Shown piece by piece: positions 47,320 to 58,034 of a DNA stretch of 64,000 nucleotides. A program made the position numbers and the translations under genes. This DNA is from Sphingopyxis sp. (GTDB lineage: Bacteria; Pseudomonadota; Alphaproteobacteria; Sphingomonadales; Sphingomonadaceae): NCBI GenBank assembly GCA_016463225.1, contig JAEMRT010000006.1, positions 32,917-96,916 of the forward strand, in the 5' to 3' direction. The notes under the pieces are model-generated. The model searched no databases and was not told the origin of the DNA. It saw only the letters and a program-made list of their open reading frames with translations. Position 1 is the first letter of the stretch. The number at the start of each line of letters is the position of its first letter.

Positions 47320-49341
47320 ATGCAGAATGTTTTGCCCGTGGGGGTTTTCAGGACAACGGCGAGCCGGCTGGACTGGCTTTTGGGTTGGATGGGTCCCTCA
47401 TCCAAAGTGGTGGCGCTTCTCGCCCTGGGGCTAGCGTTGGTTGTCGCGACGCTGAGCTGGAGACTGCCCGGCATTGTCGACGCTGAGCGCGCTCTTTTCG
47501 GACTTCGCTATTCTTTATTCATCGAAAGGGCTCGGCAGGACGATCGCATCGTCCAGATCGCCTATACCGATGAGACCCTTCGCACCACCGGCAAGCGGAG
47601 CCCGCTGGACAGGCAGATCCTCGCCAAGACACTGGCCGCAATCGACGATGCAGGCGCAAAGGCGATCGGCATCGACATATTGATCGATACGCCGCAGGCT
47701 GAAGATGCCGAACTGCAAGCTGCCCTGCACAGGATGAAGACGCCTGTGGTTCTTGCCGGTGTCGAGGTGCCGGAAACTGATCTACTATCTGCAGAGCAGG
47801 CAGCATATGCCAGAAAGTTTGCAGCGTTGGCGGACAACAAGAATGTCCGCCTCGGCAACGCAAAGCTTCAGACGGATACGGACGGTGTATTGAGGCGCTG
47901 GCCTTTGATGAAGCAGGGCGAGATGCCTTTGATGTCGCTCGCGCTTGCGGATGCGGTTGGCAAGTTTCGATCCTATTCAGGCCCTCTCCGGTACCGCGCT
48001 TCCAGTTCAAGCGACCAACCGCTTTTTGCATCTTTTCCGATCGACCTGTTCACCGACGATGTCCTCATGAAAAATGATGAGACGCGTCAGCTGTTCTTCG
48101 AACAGCTGCGAGGCCGGTATGTGCTGATCGGAGCCAATCTCATCGACGTCGATCAATTCGACATGCCATTCGGCGATCCCGGTTCGGATCGTAGCTTTAC
48201 CAGCGGCCTCGACGTTCAGTCGCATATGCTGGCCCAGGTGCTCGACGATTTGCGCTACGATCCGGTCCCGGCCTGGGTCCCGATCGCGTTTTCCGCCATG
48301 GTCATTCCTCTGGGGCTCGTGACAGGCCTGTTCTACAGGCGCACGACTATCTGGTCTTCGGCGGTAATCGCGGAACTCGCTATGTTGATAGCGGTGCCAT
48401 TCGGCTTCCAGGCCGCCGTTCCCTATCCGACGTACGGGTTTCCCGCTTTCGGCCTGTTGCTCGCCTGGTTTTTTGTTTTTGGCCTGATGCTGGTGTTGAG
48501 GCGGAGCATTGTCTGGGAGCAGGGAAAAGTCGCGCAGCTCGCACTGACGCGTTACCTTCCGCCCGATATCGCACAGGAAATTCTGAACTCGCCGTCCAAG
48601 GATTATCTTTCCGGCGACAGGCGAATGATTTTTACGCTGTTCACCGATCTCGAGGGCTTCACGTCGCTGTGCCAGCGGCTCGATCCTGCGATCGTTGCCG
48701 CACTGCTGAACGACTATCTCGAGCGGTTGTCGCGGGTCGTCATCGACGCCGGCGGGACGATCGACAAATATGTTGGAGATGCCCTGGTCGCCATTTGGGG
48801 TGCGCCCCTGTCCAAGGAGGATGATGGGATGCGCGCTTATCAGGCGGCGCTCAAACTCTATGCCGAAGGGGAGGCGTTCCGCGCCGACGACCGTTGGTCG
48901 GCCCATGATATCGGCCGGACGCGGGTGGGTCTGCACTATGGCGAAGCGATCGTAGGAAATTTTGGCGGCAAGGATCGCGTTCATTACACGGCACTCGGCG
49001 ATACCATCAACGTGGCTGCCCGGCTCGAGGGAGCCAACAAGGAGCTTGCGACCAAGATACTCGTCAGTGGCGATGTCGTCAAGCGGGTCGACGGGGTTCA
49101 ATGTCGGCCAATGGGATCGATCGTGTTGCGCGGCCGCGACGCGCCGATCATCGTGTTTGAACCGGCCGAGCATATGACGGGAGAAGAGCTACAGTCCTTT
49201 TCGGATCTCTACCGGCGTTCGCTCGCTGGAGATCCGGCGGCGTGGGCCGAGATGCAGGCGCTGTCCGCCAGGAACAGCGACGACGCTGCGCTCGCCTTGT
49301 TCGTAAAGCGAATGGCGGCGGAGACACGTTTCTCGCTTTGA
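47320..49341 (+). CDS. CHASE2 domain-containing adenylate/guanylate cyclase
   Basis: CHASE2-like N-terminus; cyclase core FTLFTDLEGFTSLCQRL, GTIDKYVGDALVAIWGAP. Confidence 0.93.
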   Translation: MQNVLPVGVFRTTASRLDWLLGWMGPSSKVVALLALGLALVVATLSWRLPGIVDAERALFGLRYSLFIERARQDDRIVQIAYTDETLRTTGKRSPLDRQILAKTLAAIDDAGAKAIGIDILIDTPQAEDAELQAALHRMKTPVVLAGVEVPETDLLSAEQAAYARKFAALADNKNVRLGNAKLQTDTDGVLRRWPLMKQGEMPLMSLALADAVGKFRSYSGPLRYRASSSSDQPLFASFPIDLFTDDVLMKNDETRQLFFEQLRGRYVLIGANLIDVDQFDMPFGDPGSDRSFTSGLDVQSHMLAQVLDDLRYDPVPAWVPIAFSAMVIPLGLVTGLFYRRTTIWSSAVIAELAMLIAVPFGFQAAVPYPTYGFPAFGLLLAWFFVFGLMLVLRRSIVWEQGKVAQLALTRYLPPDIAQEILNSPSKDYLSGDRRMIFTLFTDLEGFTSLCQRLDPAIVAALLNDYLERLSRVVIDAGGTIDKYVGDALVAIWGAPLSKEDDGMRAYQAALKLYAEGEAFRADDRWSAHDIGRTRVGLHYGEAIVGNFGGKDRVHYTALGDTINVAARLEGANKELATKILVSGDVVKRVDGVQCRPMGSIVLRGRDAPIIVFEPAEHMTGEELQSFSDLYRRSLAGDPAAWAEMQALSARNSDDAALALFVKRMAAETRFSL

Positions 49342-49484
49342 ACTTCGCGGTTGTCAGCCAGCACCAAAAGAATTGCAGCGGATCAGAGCGGTTAGGCAGC
49401 CCGTCAACGACGGCTTCTCAGGAATTGCTCCCAAGAGCGGACGGTCGGCAACCGGCCATAGCCGCGCATTGAGCGTATTTGCCG

Positions 49485-49994
49485 CTATGCCGCGCCAGCG
49501 CGTCGCGGTAGCTTCCAGTCCGGCCTCACAAAATGGCAAGTATACCCGTCCGGAAGGCGTTCGAGATAATCTTGATGCTCGGGTTCGGCTTCCCAGAAAT
49601 CGCTCGCCGGAGCGACTTCGGTTACGACCTTGCCGGGCCAGAGGCCCGAGGCTTCGACATCGGCAATCGTGTCCTCTGCCACCGCCTTCTGCTCGTCGCT
49701 CGTGTAGAAGATCGCCGAGCGATAGCTGTCACCGATGTCGTTGCCCTGGCGGTTCTTCGTCGTAGGATCGTGGATCTGGAAGAAAAACTCGAGCAGGGCG
49801 CGGAAGCTGGTGAACGTAGGATCGAAGATAATCTCGATCGCTTCGGCGTGGCCCGCGTGATTGCGATAGGTGGCATTGGCGACGTCGCCGCCTGAGTAGC
49901 CGACGCGGGTCGAGATTACGCCGGGCTGCCGGCGCACGAGATCCTGCACGCCCCAGAAGCAGCCGCCGGCGAGAATTGCGCGTTCGGTGCTCAT
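49485..49994 (-). CDS. msrA: Peptide-methionine (S)-S-oxide reductase
   Basis: [31 protein letters not shown]. Confidence 0.96.
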   Translation of the reverse strand: MSTERAILAGGCFWGVQDLVRRQPGVISTRVGYSGGDVANATYRNHAGHAEAIEIIFDPTFTSFRALLEFFFQIHDPTTKNRQGNDIGDSYRSAIFYTSDEQKAVAEDTIADVEASGLWPGKVVTEVAPASDFWEAEPEHQDYLERLPDGYTCHFVRPDWKLPRRAGAA

Positions 49995-50491
49995 GCCACA
50001 TCCTCCACCTGGCCAAGATAGGCGCCGTAGCCCTCGGCTTCCATGTCGTCGCGATGGACGAAGCGGAGCGACGCCGAATTGATGCAGTAGCGCAGGCCGC
50101 CGCGATCCTGCGGCCCGTCGTCGAACACATGCCCGAGATGGCTGTCGCCATGCGCCGAGCGTACCTCGGTCCGGACCATACCCAAGCTCCTGTCGCTCAG
50201 CTCGCTGACATTCGCGAGCTCGATCGGCTTGGTGAAGCTCGGCCAGCCGCAGCCAGACTCATATTTGTCGGAGGACGCGAACAAGGGCTCGCCGGAGACG
50301 ATATCGACGTAGATGCCGGGTTCCTTGTTGCTCAGATATTTGCCCGTACCGGGGCGTTCCGTCCCGCTTTGCTGCGTCACCCGATATTCCTCGGGCGTGA
50401 GGGCGGCGAGCGCCTCCTCCGTTTTGCGGTATTCAGTCATATCGATCTCCATTTCGTCTTTCAATATGGTGTCGGCGCCAGCTTTATCCAT
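49991..50491 (-). CDS. msrB: Peptide-methionine (R)-S-oxide reductase
   Basis: [24 protein letters not shown]; start may be internal (about 50437). Confidence 0.95.
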   Translation of the reverse strand: MDKAGADTILKDEMEIDMTEYRKTEEALAALTPEEYRVTQQSGTERPGTGKYLSNKEPGIYVDIVSGEPLFASSDKYESGCGWPSFTKPIELANVSELSDRSLGMVRTEVRSAHGDSHLGHVFDDGPQDRGGLRYCINSASLRFVHRDDMEAEGYGAYLGQVEDVA

Positions 50492-50528
50492 CCTTGCCTG
50501 GGCGAATGTCCGGCGCGGTAGGCAAGGA

Positions 50529-50554
50529 AACGCGGCGCCTCGCGGCGCCGCGTT
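50529..50554 (-). terminator. Hairpin terminator downstream of epoxide hydrolase
   Basis: Perfect 11-bp stem aacgcggcgcc-tcgc-ggcgccgcgtt. Confidence 0.55.
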
Positions 50555-50570
50555 CAGGATGGGACTTGGT

Positions 50571-51806
50571 TCAGACCGACCGCAGCGAGCGGAAGCCCTC
50601 GCGGAGGTCGTGGACGAGCAGTTCGGGCTGTTCCCAGGCGGCGAAGTGGCCGCCCTTTTCGGGCTTGTTGTAGTAGATCAGGTTCGGAAAAGCCTGCTCG
50701 GCCCAAGTGCGCGGGATCTGGTAGAGCTCGTCGGGGAACGCGCTCACCGCCACCGGAACCTTGACGCCCTTGGGGCTGAAGAAACCGACCTTGTTTTCGG
50801 CATAGAGGCGGGCGGAGGACACGCCCGTATTGGTCAGCCAGAAGAGCGTCACATTGTCGAGGACGTCGTCGGGCGTCAGGCCTTCCTCCACGCCATCGAA
50901 CGAGCGGGCGATCAGTTCGAGGCTGCGTGCGTCATGATCGATCAGGAAGGTAGCAAGCCCGATCGGCGAGTCCGCGAACGCGGCTCCGGATTGCGGGCGG
51001 GAGGCCATCCAGAACGCGTAGGTAACATTTTTATAGACGAACACGAGCTGGTCATAGACGCTCTTCTCTTCCTTCGAGAGGCCGGCGGGCGCCGGCGCGC
51101 CGCCAAACGCCGCTCCGTCGATTTCTGCCGGGATCGCGCCTGCCATGCTGGTGTGAATTCCCAGCAATTCGGCGGGAGCCTGGACGCCGAGCAGTTCGGT
51201 GATCACCGCGCCCCAGTCGCCGCCCTGAGCCACGAACTTGTCGTAACCGAGGCGCTGCATCAGTGTGGTCCAGGCGCTGGCGATCCGTTCGGGCCCCCAG
51301 CCGCCCGAGGTGGGTTTGCCGGAGAAGCCATAGCCGGGGATCGAGGGGATCACGACGTGGAAGGCGTCTTCGGCTTTGCCGCCGTGGGCCGTGGGGTTGA
51401 CCAGCGGATCGATGATCTTGAGCTGCTCGAGGATTGAACCGGGCCAGCCATGGGTGACGATGACCGGCAACGCATTCTCATGCTTCGAGCGCACATGGAC
51501 GAAATGGATGTCCAGCCCGTCGATCTCGGTTAGGAACTGCGGATAGCTGTTCAGTTTAGTCTCGACTTTCCGCCAGTCGTAATTGTCCCGCCAGTGGGCG
51601 AGAACCTGCTCGATCGTCTTGAGCGGAACGCCTTGGCTGAAGTCGTCGACGGTTTCCTTTTCGGGCAGCCGGGCATTCGCCAGGCGCTGCCGAAGATCAA
51701 CAAGATCGGCTTCGGCGATGTTGACGCGGAAGGGGCGAACGGCGACGCCATCGGTGCCCGGGTTGGCAAGAATTGCCGGCGAATTCTTCGAGATTTCTGA
51801 AATCAT
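50571..51806 (-). CDS. Epoxide hydrolase family protein (EHN + alpha/beta hydrolase)
   Basis: [43 protein letters not shown]. Confidence 0.92.
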   Translation of the reverse strand: MISEISKNSPAILANPGTDGVAVRPFRVNIAEADLVDLRQRLANARLPEKETVDDFSQGVPLKTIEQVLAHWRDNYDWRKVETKLNSYPQFLTEIDGLDIHFVHVRSKHENALPVIVTHGWPGSILEQLKIIDPLVNPTAHGGKAEDAFHVVIPSIPGYGFSGKPTSGGWGPERIASAWTTLMQRLGYDKFVAQGGDWGAVITELLGVQAPAELLGIHTSMAGAIPAEIDGAAFGGAPAPAGLSKEEKSVYDQLVFVYKNVTYAFWMASRPQSGAAFADSPIGLATFLIDHDARSLELIARSFDGVEEGLTPDDVLDNVTLFWLTNTGVSSARLYAENKVGFFSPKGVKVPVAVSAFPDELYQIPRTWAEQAFPNLIYYNKPEKGGHFAAWEQPELLVHDLREGFRSLRSV

Positions 51807-51898
51807 GACACTTCTCCTTTTTTGCGCCTTGGCGCCCATCAGCGACAGTTGCTGACGGGAAGAAGATCGGGCGAAGTGTCGCCGAAATATATGGTACC

Positions 51899-51917
51899 TA
51901 GGGGTGCCGGACACCTA
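51899..51917. promoter_or_regulatory. Imperfect palindrome TAGGGGT-GCCGG-ACACCTA between epoxide hydrolase and histidine kinase
   Basis: Arms differ at one position; lies in a divergent intergenic region. Confidence 0.4.
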
Positions 51918-52049
51918 CGTATACCTTGGACCCTCGCGTTGCAGGCTCCGGATCTAGCTTTATAGACCCGGGCGAAGGGATACCTATGGACCATCGACGC
52001 AGGCCGTCTGAAGGTCGACTATGCCGTTGGAAGCCACAGCGAGGACAGA

Positions 52050-53213
52050 ATGGACATCCAGCAAAGCCGACAATCGGACGAAGCAGATCTGCAGCGCGCC
52101 TATGTCCATCTCGCCGAGGCCCAGCGGCTCAGCCATACCGGTAGCTTCACCTGGGACTTCGACAGGGGCGAGCTTCTCTGGTCCGAGGAATTGTGCCGCA
52201 TTTTCGAATTTGATCCGGCAACGACCGTCACCACCGACCGCGTCGGACAATATGTGCATCCGGACGACCTGCCGGCGTTCGCCGCTGTGCTGGAGGGAGC
52301 CGCCGCGGGCCGCGACATCGATTTTCCGTACCGGATCATTACTGCGAGCGGTGTGCTCAAACATTTGCATGCCGTTGGCCATCGCATCGAGCATGACGCC
52401 GATCGGCCCGTCATCATTGGTGCGGTCCAGGATGTGACCGAGCGGAGGGTCGCCGAGGAAGCGTTGAGCAGGGCGCGCGCCGAGCTAGCGCATGTAGCGC
52501 GCGTTGCTACGTTGAGCGCGTTGACGGCGTCGATCGCGCACGAAGTCAACCAGCCGCTGACATCGCTCGTGACCAATGCCAGTACCTGCCTGCGCATGCT
52601 GGCTGCCGATCCGCCGAACCTCGAGCTCGCGCACACAACCGCGCAGCGTACGATCCGCGATGCCAATCGCGCATCCGACGTCATCGCACGCCTGCGGGCG
52701 ATGTTCGTCCGGAAGGACGGAGCCGTTGAAGCGGTGGACGTAAACGGGGCGGCAGCCGAAGTTCTCGCCCTTTCTTCCAGCGAGCTGCAGCGGACGCAGG
52801 TCGATCTGCGATCGGACTTCGCCAGCGACCTGCCGAACATCCGCGGCGATCGTATCCAGCTTCAGCAGGTCGTTCTGAACCTCGTTCTCAATGCGCGGGA
52901 TGCGATGCTTGCGGTCGATAAGCGGCCCCGGACGCTTAAAGTTTCCACGAAGGTCGACGACACCGGCCAGGTTCTTCTCTCGGTTCGCGACGCGGGGAGT
53001 GGAATAGCGCCCGATCGGCTCGATCGGCTCTTCGACACCTTTTTCACAACCAAGAGCGAAGGCATGGGCGTAGGCCTGTCGATCAGCCGGTCGATCATTC
53101 AGAGCCACGGCGGGCGGCTTTGGGCCGCAAACAATGCCGACGGGCTTGGCGCTACATTCTCTTTCTCGATCCCGCTAGCTGGCGCGGACGGCGAAGGAAC
53201 GCACGATGACTGA
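52050..53213 (+). CDS. PAS domain sensor histidine kinase
   Basis: SIAHEVNQPLTSLVTNA; VLNLVLNARDAM; GMGVGLSISRSII. Confidence 0.92.
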   Translation: MDIQQSRQSDEADLQRAYVHLAEAQRLSHTGSFTWDFDRGELLWSEELCRIFEFDPATTVTTDRVGQYVHPDDLPAFAAVLEGAAAGRDIDFPYRIITASGVLKHLHAVGHRIEHDADRPVIIGAVQDVTERRVAEEALSRARAELAHVARVATLSALTASIAHEVNQPLTSLVTNASTCLRMLAADPPNLELAHTTAQRTIRDANRASDVIARLRAMFVRKDGAVEAVDVNGAAAEVLALSSSELQRTQVDLRSDFASDLPNIRGDRIQLQQVVLNLVLNARDAMLAVDKRPRTLKVSTKVDDTGQVLLSVRDAGSGIAPDRLDRLFDTFFTTKSEGMGVGLSISRSIIQSHGGRLWAANNADGLGATFSFSIPLAGADGEGTHDD

Positions 53214-53589
53214 ACGCAATCTTGTGTCGATCGTCGACGACGACGAATATGTGCGCGAGGCCTTGCCCGACCTGCTGCGCTCGTTCGGCATCGACGCCAA
53301 GCCCTTTTCTTCGGCCGATGAGTTCCTTGCATCGACTTCGCTTGATCGGACGGGTTGCCTCGTGCTCGACGTCAACATGCCCGGAATGACCGGACCTGAG
53401 CTGCAACGCGAACTCACCCGGCGTCGCTGTGCTATTCCAATCGTCTTCATCACCGCCAATGCCGACGAGGATCTAGGTCCGAAGCTGATACGGCGCGGCG
53501 CCAGTGCTTTTTTGAAGAAGCCGTTCAGCGAGGCGGTCCTCATCGGCGCGGTCAATGATGCGCTCGCCTCCGATCGGAATCTGCTATGA
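53206..53589 (+). CDS. Single-domain response regulator
   Basis: VSIVDDDEYVREALPDLLRSFG; GCLVLDVNMPGMTG. Confidence 0.9.
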   Translation: MTERNLVSIVDDDEYVREALPDLLRSFGIDAKPFSSADEFLASTSLDRTGCLVLDVNMPGMTGPELQRELTRRRCAIPIVFITANADEDLGPKLIRRGASAFLKKPFSEAVLIGAVNDALASDRNLL

Positions 53590-54275
53590 TGCCCACGGAT
53601 GCAGAACGTCAGCCACGGGGGCTTTCTATGGCAAAAAGTTCCGGCCTGCCAGATACGACGCTCACGGTATTCGTCGTCGACGACGACGAATACATCCGTG
53701 AGGCACTCGAAACCGCGATCGAAGTGGCGGGCTGGCGCCCGCGTTCCTTCGCCTCGGCCGAATTGTTTCTCGCATGCCCGCCGGCAAGCGGCGCAAGCTG
53801 TCTCGTTCTCGACGTCAACATGCCGGGCTTGGGCGGGCTCGATCTTCAGAAGGCGATCGCCGATGAACGCGCGGACATGCCGATCATCTTCATCACCGGT
53901 ATTGGCGATATTCCGACCTCAGTGCGCGCGATGAAAGCCGGGGCGGTCGAGTTCCTGACCAAGCCGTTCGAAGAGCCGGTCCTGCTCGATGCCATTCGCG
54001 CGGCGCTTGAGCGGAGCCAGGGGATGGTGGGAGACCGGAGCAGATTGCAGGAGCTTCGCGAACGCTATGCGGTCCTTACTTCCCGGGAACGTGAGGTCAT
54101 GGATGGCGTTGTGTCGGGTCGCATGAACAAGCAGGTGGGCGGGGATCTGGGCATTACGGAAATCACCGTAAAGAAGCACCGCGGAAGGGTGATGGAAAAG
54201 ATGCGCGCCCGGTCCTTGGCGGAGCTTGTCAACATGAGTGCGAACCTTGGGCTTTCTCCCTCGGGTAGGCGATAG
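53586..54275 (+). CDS. FixJ family response regulator (REC + LuxR HTH)
   Basis: FVVDDDEYIREALE; LTSREREVMDGVVSGRMNKQVGGDLGITEITVKKHRGRVMEKM. Confidence 0.92.
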   Translation: MMPTDAERQPRGLSMAKSSGLPDTTLTVFVVDDDEYIREALETAIEVAGWRPRSFASAELFLACPPASGASCLVLDVNMPGLGGLDLQKAIADERADMPIIFITGIGDIPTSVRAMKAGAVEFLTKPFEEPVLLDAIRAALERSQGMVGDRSRLQELRERYAVLTSREREVMDGVVSGRMNKQVGGDLGITEITVKKHRGRVMEKMRARSLAELVNMSANLGLSPSGRR

Positions 54276-54403
54276 AGACCGCTGCGGACAATCTTTAGAT
54301 GGCCGCGATGGGTCAATTGGTGGTGGGCCCACCTTCAAATGCAATTCCGCTTTGGACGTAGCCCTGGGAAAGACGGAAAATCTGGGATCGGCTAGACGCC
54401 TCA

Positions 54404-54871
54404 TCAATGATTATGCGACGGCCCATCCGCGGTCACGTCAGCTAAGTTCGGGACGATGAAGGACACGGATCTGCCGGTCAGGATCTTGTGCTCGGGCGTC
54501 GCCAGCTCGATCAATATTTTATGGGGTCCGGCAGGAAGCCCGTTCACGACGACAGCGCCATTGTCACCGGCGTCCGCCCACCGCCAAGGCAAGTCGTCGA
54601 CGCTGACGTGAAGATGGCCCGCGCGTGGCGAGACATCGACGGCGCTTGCTCCAAAGACCGGCAAGATGCGAAAATGGTTCGTCCGATAGGGAATGATGAC
54701 CGCGCCCCGGGTGAGCGGACCGGCAAGCGGGGGATCGACGAACAACTCGGCAGCCGGTTCGTTGCTTATCGGCACGAATTGCGAAGCTTCGCGTCCGGCA
54801 TCCATCGGCTGCGCGGCTGCGGTCGTGGCCAACATCGAACAGAGCACAGCATAGAGGGCGGTGCGGATCAT
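54404..54871 (-). CDS. Secreted DUF6130-like protein
   Basis: Signal peptide; HLHVSVDDLPWRWADAGDNGAVVVNGLPAGPHKILIELATPEH. Confidence 0.75.
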   Translation of the reverse strand: MIRTALYAVLCSMLATTAAAQPMDAGREASQFVPISNEPAAELFVDPPLAGPLTRGAVIIPYRTNHFRILPVFGASAVDVSPRAGHLHVSVDDLPWRWADAGDNGAVVVNGLPAGPHKILIELATPEHKILTGRSVSFIVPNLADVTADGPSHNH

Positions 54872-55305
54872 CGCGATTTCTCCTGCATTCCCGTTTCGCT
54901 TGTTGGCACCTCTGCAGGAATGAGCAGTGGCTTGCCTTTTTCGACGATATAGGTCGCAAGTTCGGCGCCGTTGCTGGCGGTGCGATTGCGCGCCATATGC
55001 GCGACGCCCGCAGGCACGAAAAGAACCTGGCCGGCCGTGACGGTGACTGGCGGTTGACCCTCGAGCTGATATTCGAGCGTCCCCTCGATGATGTAGATGA
55101 CTTCCTCGCCGGGATGGCGATGCCATGGTGCCACCGCACCCGGGGCAATGTCGATGCGCGCCTGGATGGTTTCGCGGCCCGCGATCGACAGGTCGTGCCG
55201 CTGCAGGTCGGTGCGCGTGACGCCTGCGGGCGTGGGAGTTGCAGCAGATGCCGCGCCAGTCGTCAAAAGGATGACGGCAAATAAATTTGAGATTGCGTGC
55301 TTCAC
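54868..55305 (-). CDS. Cupin domain-containing protein
   Basis: APWHRHPGEEVIYIIEGTLEYQLEG; ATGA overlap with next gene. Confidence 0.9.
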   Translation of the reverse strand: MKHAISNLFAVILLTTGAASAATPTPAGVTRTDLQRHDLSIAGRETIQARIDIAPGAVAPWHRHPGEEVIYIIEGTLEYQLEGQPPVTVTAGQVLFVPAGVAHMARNRTASNGAELATYIVEKGKPLLIPAEVPTSETGMQEKSR

Positions 55306-55306
55306 C

Positions 55307-55537
55307 TTAAGCCTCCTTGCCGATGACCCGGTCGATCCGGGCCTGCAAACGCGGCCCGATCAGAAGGATCGCGGGAATGACGATCACATAGGCGATCGCC
55401 CAGGAACGCAACCATGTCCCGACAAAGCCGGTCGCAAAACCGAGATTGAGCGCGAGGAGGGTGAAGGAAATAATCCCGGTTGTCACGATCCCCATCAAGA
55501 GGGCGAAGGCGATTTTTCGTTTCATTTGGATGTTCAT
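55307..55537 (-). CDS. DUF2798-like small membrane protein
   Basis: KIAFALLMGIVTTGIISFTLLALN, two TM segments. Confidence 0.8.
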   Translation of the reverse strand: MNIQMKRKIAFALLMGIVTTGIISFTLLALNLGFATGFVGTWLRSWAIAYVIVIPAILLIGPRLQARIDRVIGKEA

Positions 55538-55572
55538 GATCCAGATCCTTATTCATCCGCAGCTTGGCGGCA

Positions 55573-55613
55573 AAAACCGCCGCGCCATGCCATGGCACAG
55601 GCGCGACGGTTTT
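55573..55613 (-). terminator. Hairpin terminator downstream of ohr
   Basis: aaaaccgccgcgcc ... ggcgcgacggtttt stem with one mismatch, U-rich tail on minus strand. Confidence 0.6.
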
Positions 55614-55621
55614 GGGGTGGG

Positions 55622-56032
55622 TCAGACGATGTTGATGTCGACCGCGATATTGCCGCGCGTCGCCTTCGAATAAGGGCAGATCTCATGCGCGCGGGCGGTC
55701 AGCGTTTCGGCGGTTCCGCGGTCGATGCCGGGCAGGCTGACGTTGAGGCGCGCGATCAGAGAAAAGCCCCCATCGTCGAGCGCAAGATCGACTTCGGCTT
55801 CGATGGCGGCGTCGGCAGGCAGCCGCAATTTGTGTTCGCTGGCAGCCTTGCCAATTGCGCCGAGGAAGCAGGCCGACCAGCCGGCCGCGAACAGCTGTTC
55901 TGGATTGGTGCCGGTGCGGTTCGATCCGGGCGGCGACAGCGCGATATCGAGTTCGCCGTCCGAGCTGCGCGACGCGCCGTCGCGGCCGCCGGTGGTGTGG
56001 GTTTTTCCGGTATATACGATATTTTGTGACAT
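55622..56032 (-). CDS. Organic hydroperoxide resistance protein (Ohr/OsmC)
   Basis: YTGKTHTTGGRDGASRSSDGELDIALSPPG; GTNPEQLFAAGWSACF. Confidence 0.93.
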   Translation of the reverse strand: MSQNIVYTGKTHTTGGRDGASRSSDGELDIALSPPGSNRTGTNPEQLFAAGWSACFLGAIGKAASEHKLRLPADAAIEAEVDLALDDGGFSLIARLNVSLPGIDRGTAETLTARAHEICPYSKATRGNIAVDINIV

Positions 56033-56059
56033 GATTTTACTCCTGCTAGGCTTCGGGGA

Positions 56060-56854
56060 TCAAGCGGCCAGATATCGGGCCGCGGGGGTGCTGGTGGACA
56101 ATTCGCCCGCCATGGCCTGCCGGGCCGCCTCGAAGGCGTCCCAGCGGGATTCGTCGTGAAGACTGGGGATGGTTGCGAGCTCGCCGCGCGCGAGGCCGGC
56201 CAGCGCGGCGTCGACGAGCTGGTCGGCGCGCATGACGATCTCGCCAGGCAAATGCTCGACGGGGGTTCCCGCGATGTCCCAGAAATCGGTCGCGGTCGCG
56301 CCGGGCAGGACGACCTGCACGTGAACACCGGTGTTATCGAGTTCGCGGTGCAAATTCTGACTGAAGGCGAGAACGAACGCTTTCGTCCCGCCATAGACGC
56401 CGTTGAGCACCTCGGGCGCTACTGCAACGATCGACGCGATGTTGACGATCGTGCCGCGGCCGCGCGCGACGAAGGCGGGCACGACCGCATAGGTCAGGCG
56501 CATCAGCGCCTCGACATTGAGCGACACCATCGCGCTCATCGTGTCGACGTCGGCGTCGAGGGCGCGAGCGGTCGAGCCGATCCCGGCATTGTTGACCAGC
56601 AAGGTGATGCTGCGGTCGTTCGCGAGCCGCGCTTCGATCAGGCGCAGACTGCCGGGGTTTGCAAGGTCGGCGGGCAGCGTGTCGATTTTGCGGCCGGTGG
56701 CTTCGCGGATCGCTTGTGCCACGCGCTCGAGTTTGGTGGCGTTGCGCGCGACAAGGATCAGGTCATAGCCTTGGCGAGCCAGGCGATCGGCGTAAAGCGC
56801 GCCAATTCCACTCGACGCTCCGGTAATGAGGGCAGTGCCCTTTGCTTCGTTCAT
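56060..56854 (-). CDS. SDR family oxidoreductase
   Basis: ALITGASSGIGALYADRLARQGYDL; YGGTKAFVLAFS. Confidence 0.93.
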   Translation of the reverse strand: MNEAKGTALITGASSGIGALYADRLARQGYDLILVARNATKLERVAQAIREATGRKIDTLPADLANPGSLRLIEARLANDRSITLLVNNAGIGSTARALDADVDTMSAMVSLNVEALMRLTYAVVPAFVARGRGTIVNIASIVAVAPEVLNGVYGGTKAFVLAFSQNLHRELDNTGVHVQVVLPGATATDFWDIAGTPVEHLPGEIVMRADQLVDAALAGLARGELATIPSLHDESRWDAFEAARQAMAGELSTSTPAARYLAA

Positions 56855-56991
56855 CGTTCTTCCTTTCCAACAAGGGATGGATGCCGACCGGCCGTGATGG
56901 ACGGGGCGGACCAGAACGATTTAGTCGTGCGGGAAAATGCCGGTAGCGGGCGAAAGCGAGAGCGAGCCTCTCAATCGCGGCAAGGGTCGGG

Positions 56992-57894
56992 TCAGGGGCA
57001 GTCGAAACCCGTGCATGCGGCGCGCAGCCGCGGCGTCGCCCAGTCGATGAAGGCGCGCACCTTTAGCGGCAGCAGTCCCTGGCGCGGATAGACAATATGC
57101 ACAGGGCGCTGCTCGCTGTCGCCGCCGGGGAGTACACGAACGAGCGCACCCGACTGGATCTGCCCCGACAGCTGATAGTCAAAGAGGCGCGCGATCCCGA
57201 CCCCGCCGAGCGCCGCCGCGAGATTGCCTGCGGCGCTGTTGACGGCAATTCGCGTCCGCGGCGCGCAGATCATATCCTCGCCGTCGATGCGGTAGGTCCA
57301 GAACATTTGCCGGGTGCCGAACAGGATACCATCGTGCGCGGAAAGTTCGCGCGGGTCGGTGGGCGTGCCGTGCCGTTCGAGATAATCGGGGCTCGCACAG
57401 GTGATCAGGCGAAACTCGCCTGTCTTGACCGCATAGAGAGCGCTGTCGGCCAGATGGCCGAGGCGGACGGCGACGTCGATATGTTCATCGACCATATGGG
57501 TGCGCCGGTCGGAGGCGATGAGGTTCAGGGTGACTTCGGGATATTCGGCCATGAACGACAGCGCGATCGGCGTCACATGGCGCGCGCCGAATTCGACCGG
57601 CATGGTGACCGTCAGTTCGCCGCGCGGAGTGCTATATTCGCCCGATGCGCGCCGTTCCGCCTCGTCGAGGTCGGCAACGATCCGCCGCGCCGCCTCGACA
57701 TAATCGCGCCCGGCATCAGTGAGCTGGATATTGCGGCTGGTGCGGACGAGGAGATTGGTGCCGAGATGCCGTTCGAGTTCGGCAACCTTGCGGCTGACGC
57801 TGGGGAGCGGCGCATTCAGCTTGCGGCTCCCCGCGGACAGGCTGCCCGCGTCGACGACCGCCAGAATGACCCGCATGGCATCGAGCCGATCCAT
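56992..57894 (-). CDS. LysR family transcriptional regulator
   Basis: MDRLDAMRVILAVVDAGSLSAGSRKLNAPLPSVSRKVAELE. Confidence 0.92.
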   Translation of the reverse strand: MDRLDAMRVILAVVDAGSLSAGSRKLNAPLPSVSRKVAELERHLGTNLLVRTSRNIQLTDAGRDYVEAARRIVADLDEAERRASGEYSTPRGELTVTMPVEFGARHVTPIALSFMAEYPEVTLNLIASDRRTHMVDEHIDVAVRLGHLADSALYAVKTGEFRLITCASPDYLERHGTPTDPRELSAHDGILFGTRQMFWTYRIDGEDMICAPRTRIAVNSAAGNLAAALGGVGIARLFDYQLSGQIQSGALVRVLPGGDSEQRPVHIVYPRQGLLPLKVRAFIDWATPRLRAACTGFDCP

Positions 57895-57979
57895 CTGCTT
57901 CCCTCTCCCGCCTTGGACGATGATAGCGGAAATTATCTGATCGTGACAGCGTCGAGCGCCTACCGTGGGCGTCTCGAGC

Positions 57980-58014
57980 AAACACCCGCCATCGGCAATC
58001 GATGGCGGGTGTTT
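57980..58014. terminator. Strong hairpin AAACACCCGCCATCG-GCAAT-CGATGGCGGGTGTTT
   Basis: 15-bp perfect stem, A/T tract on both sides. Confidence 0.7.
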
Positions 58015-58034
58015 CGAGGTATCCTTGACGAAAC

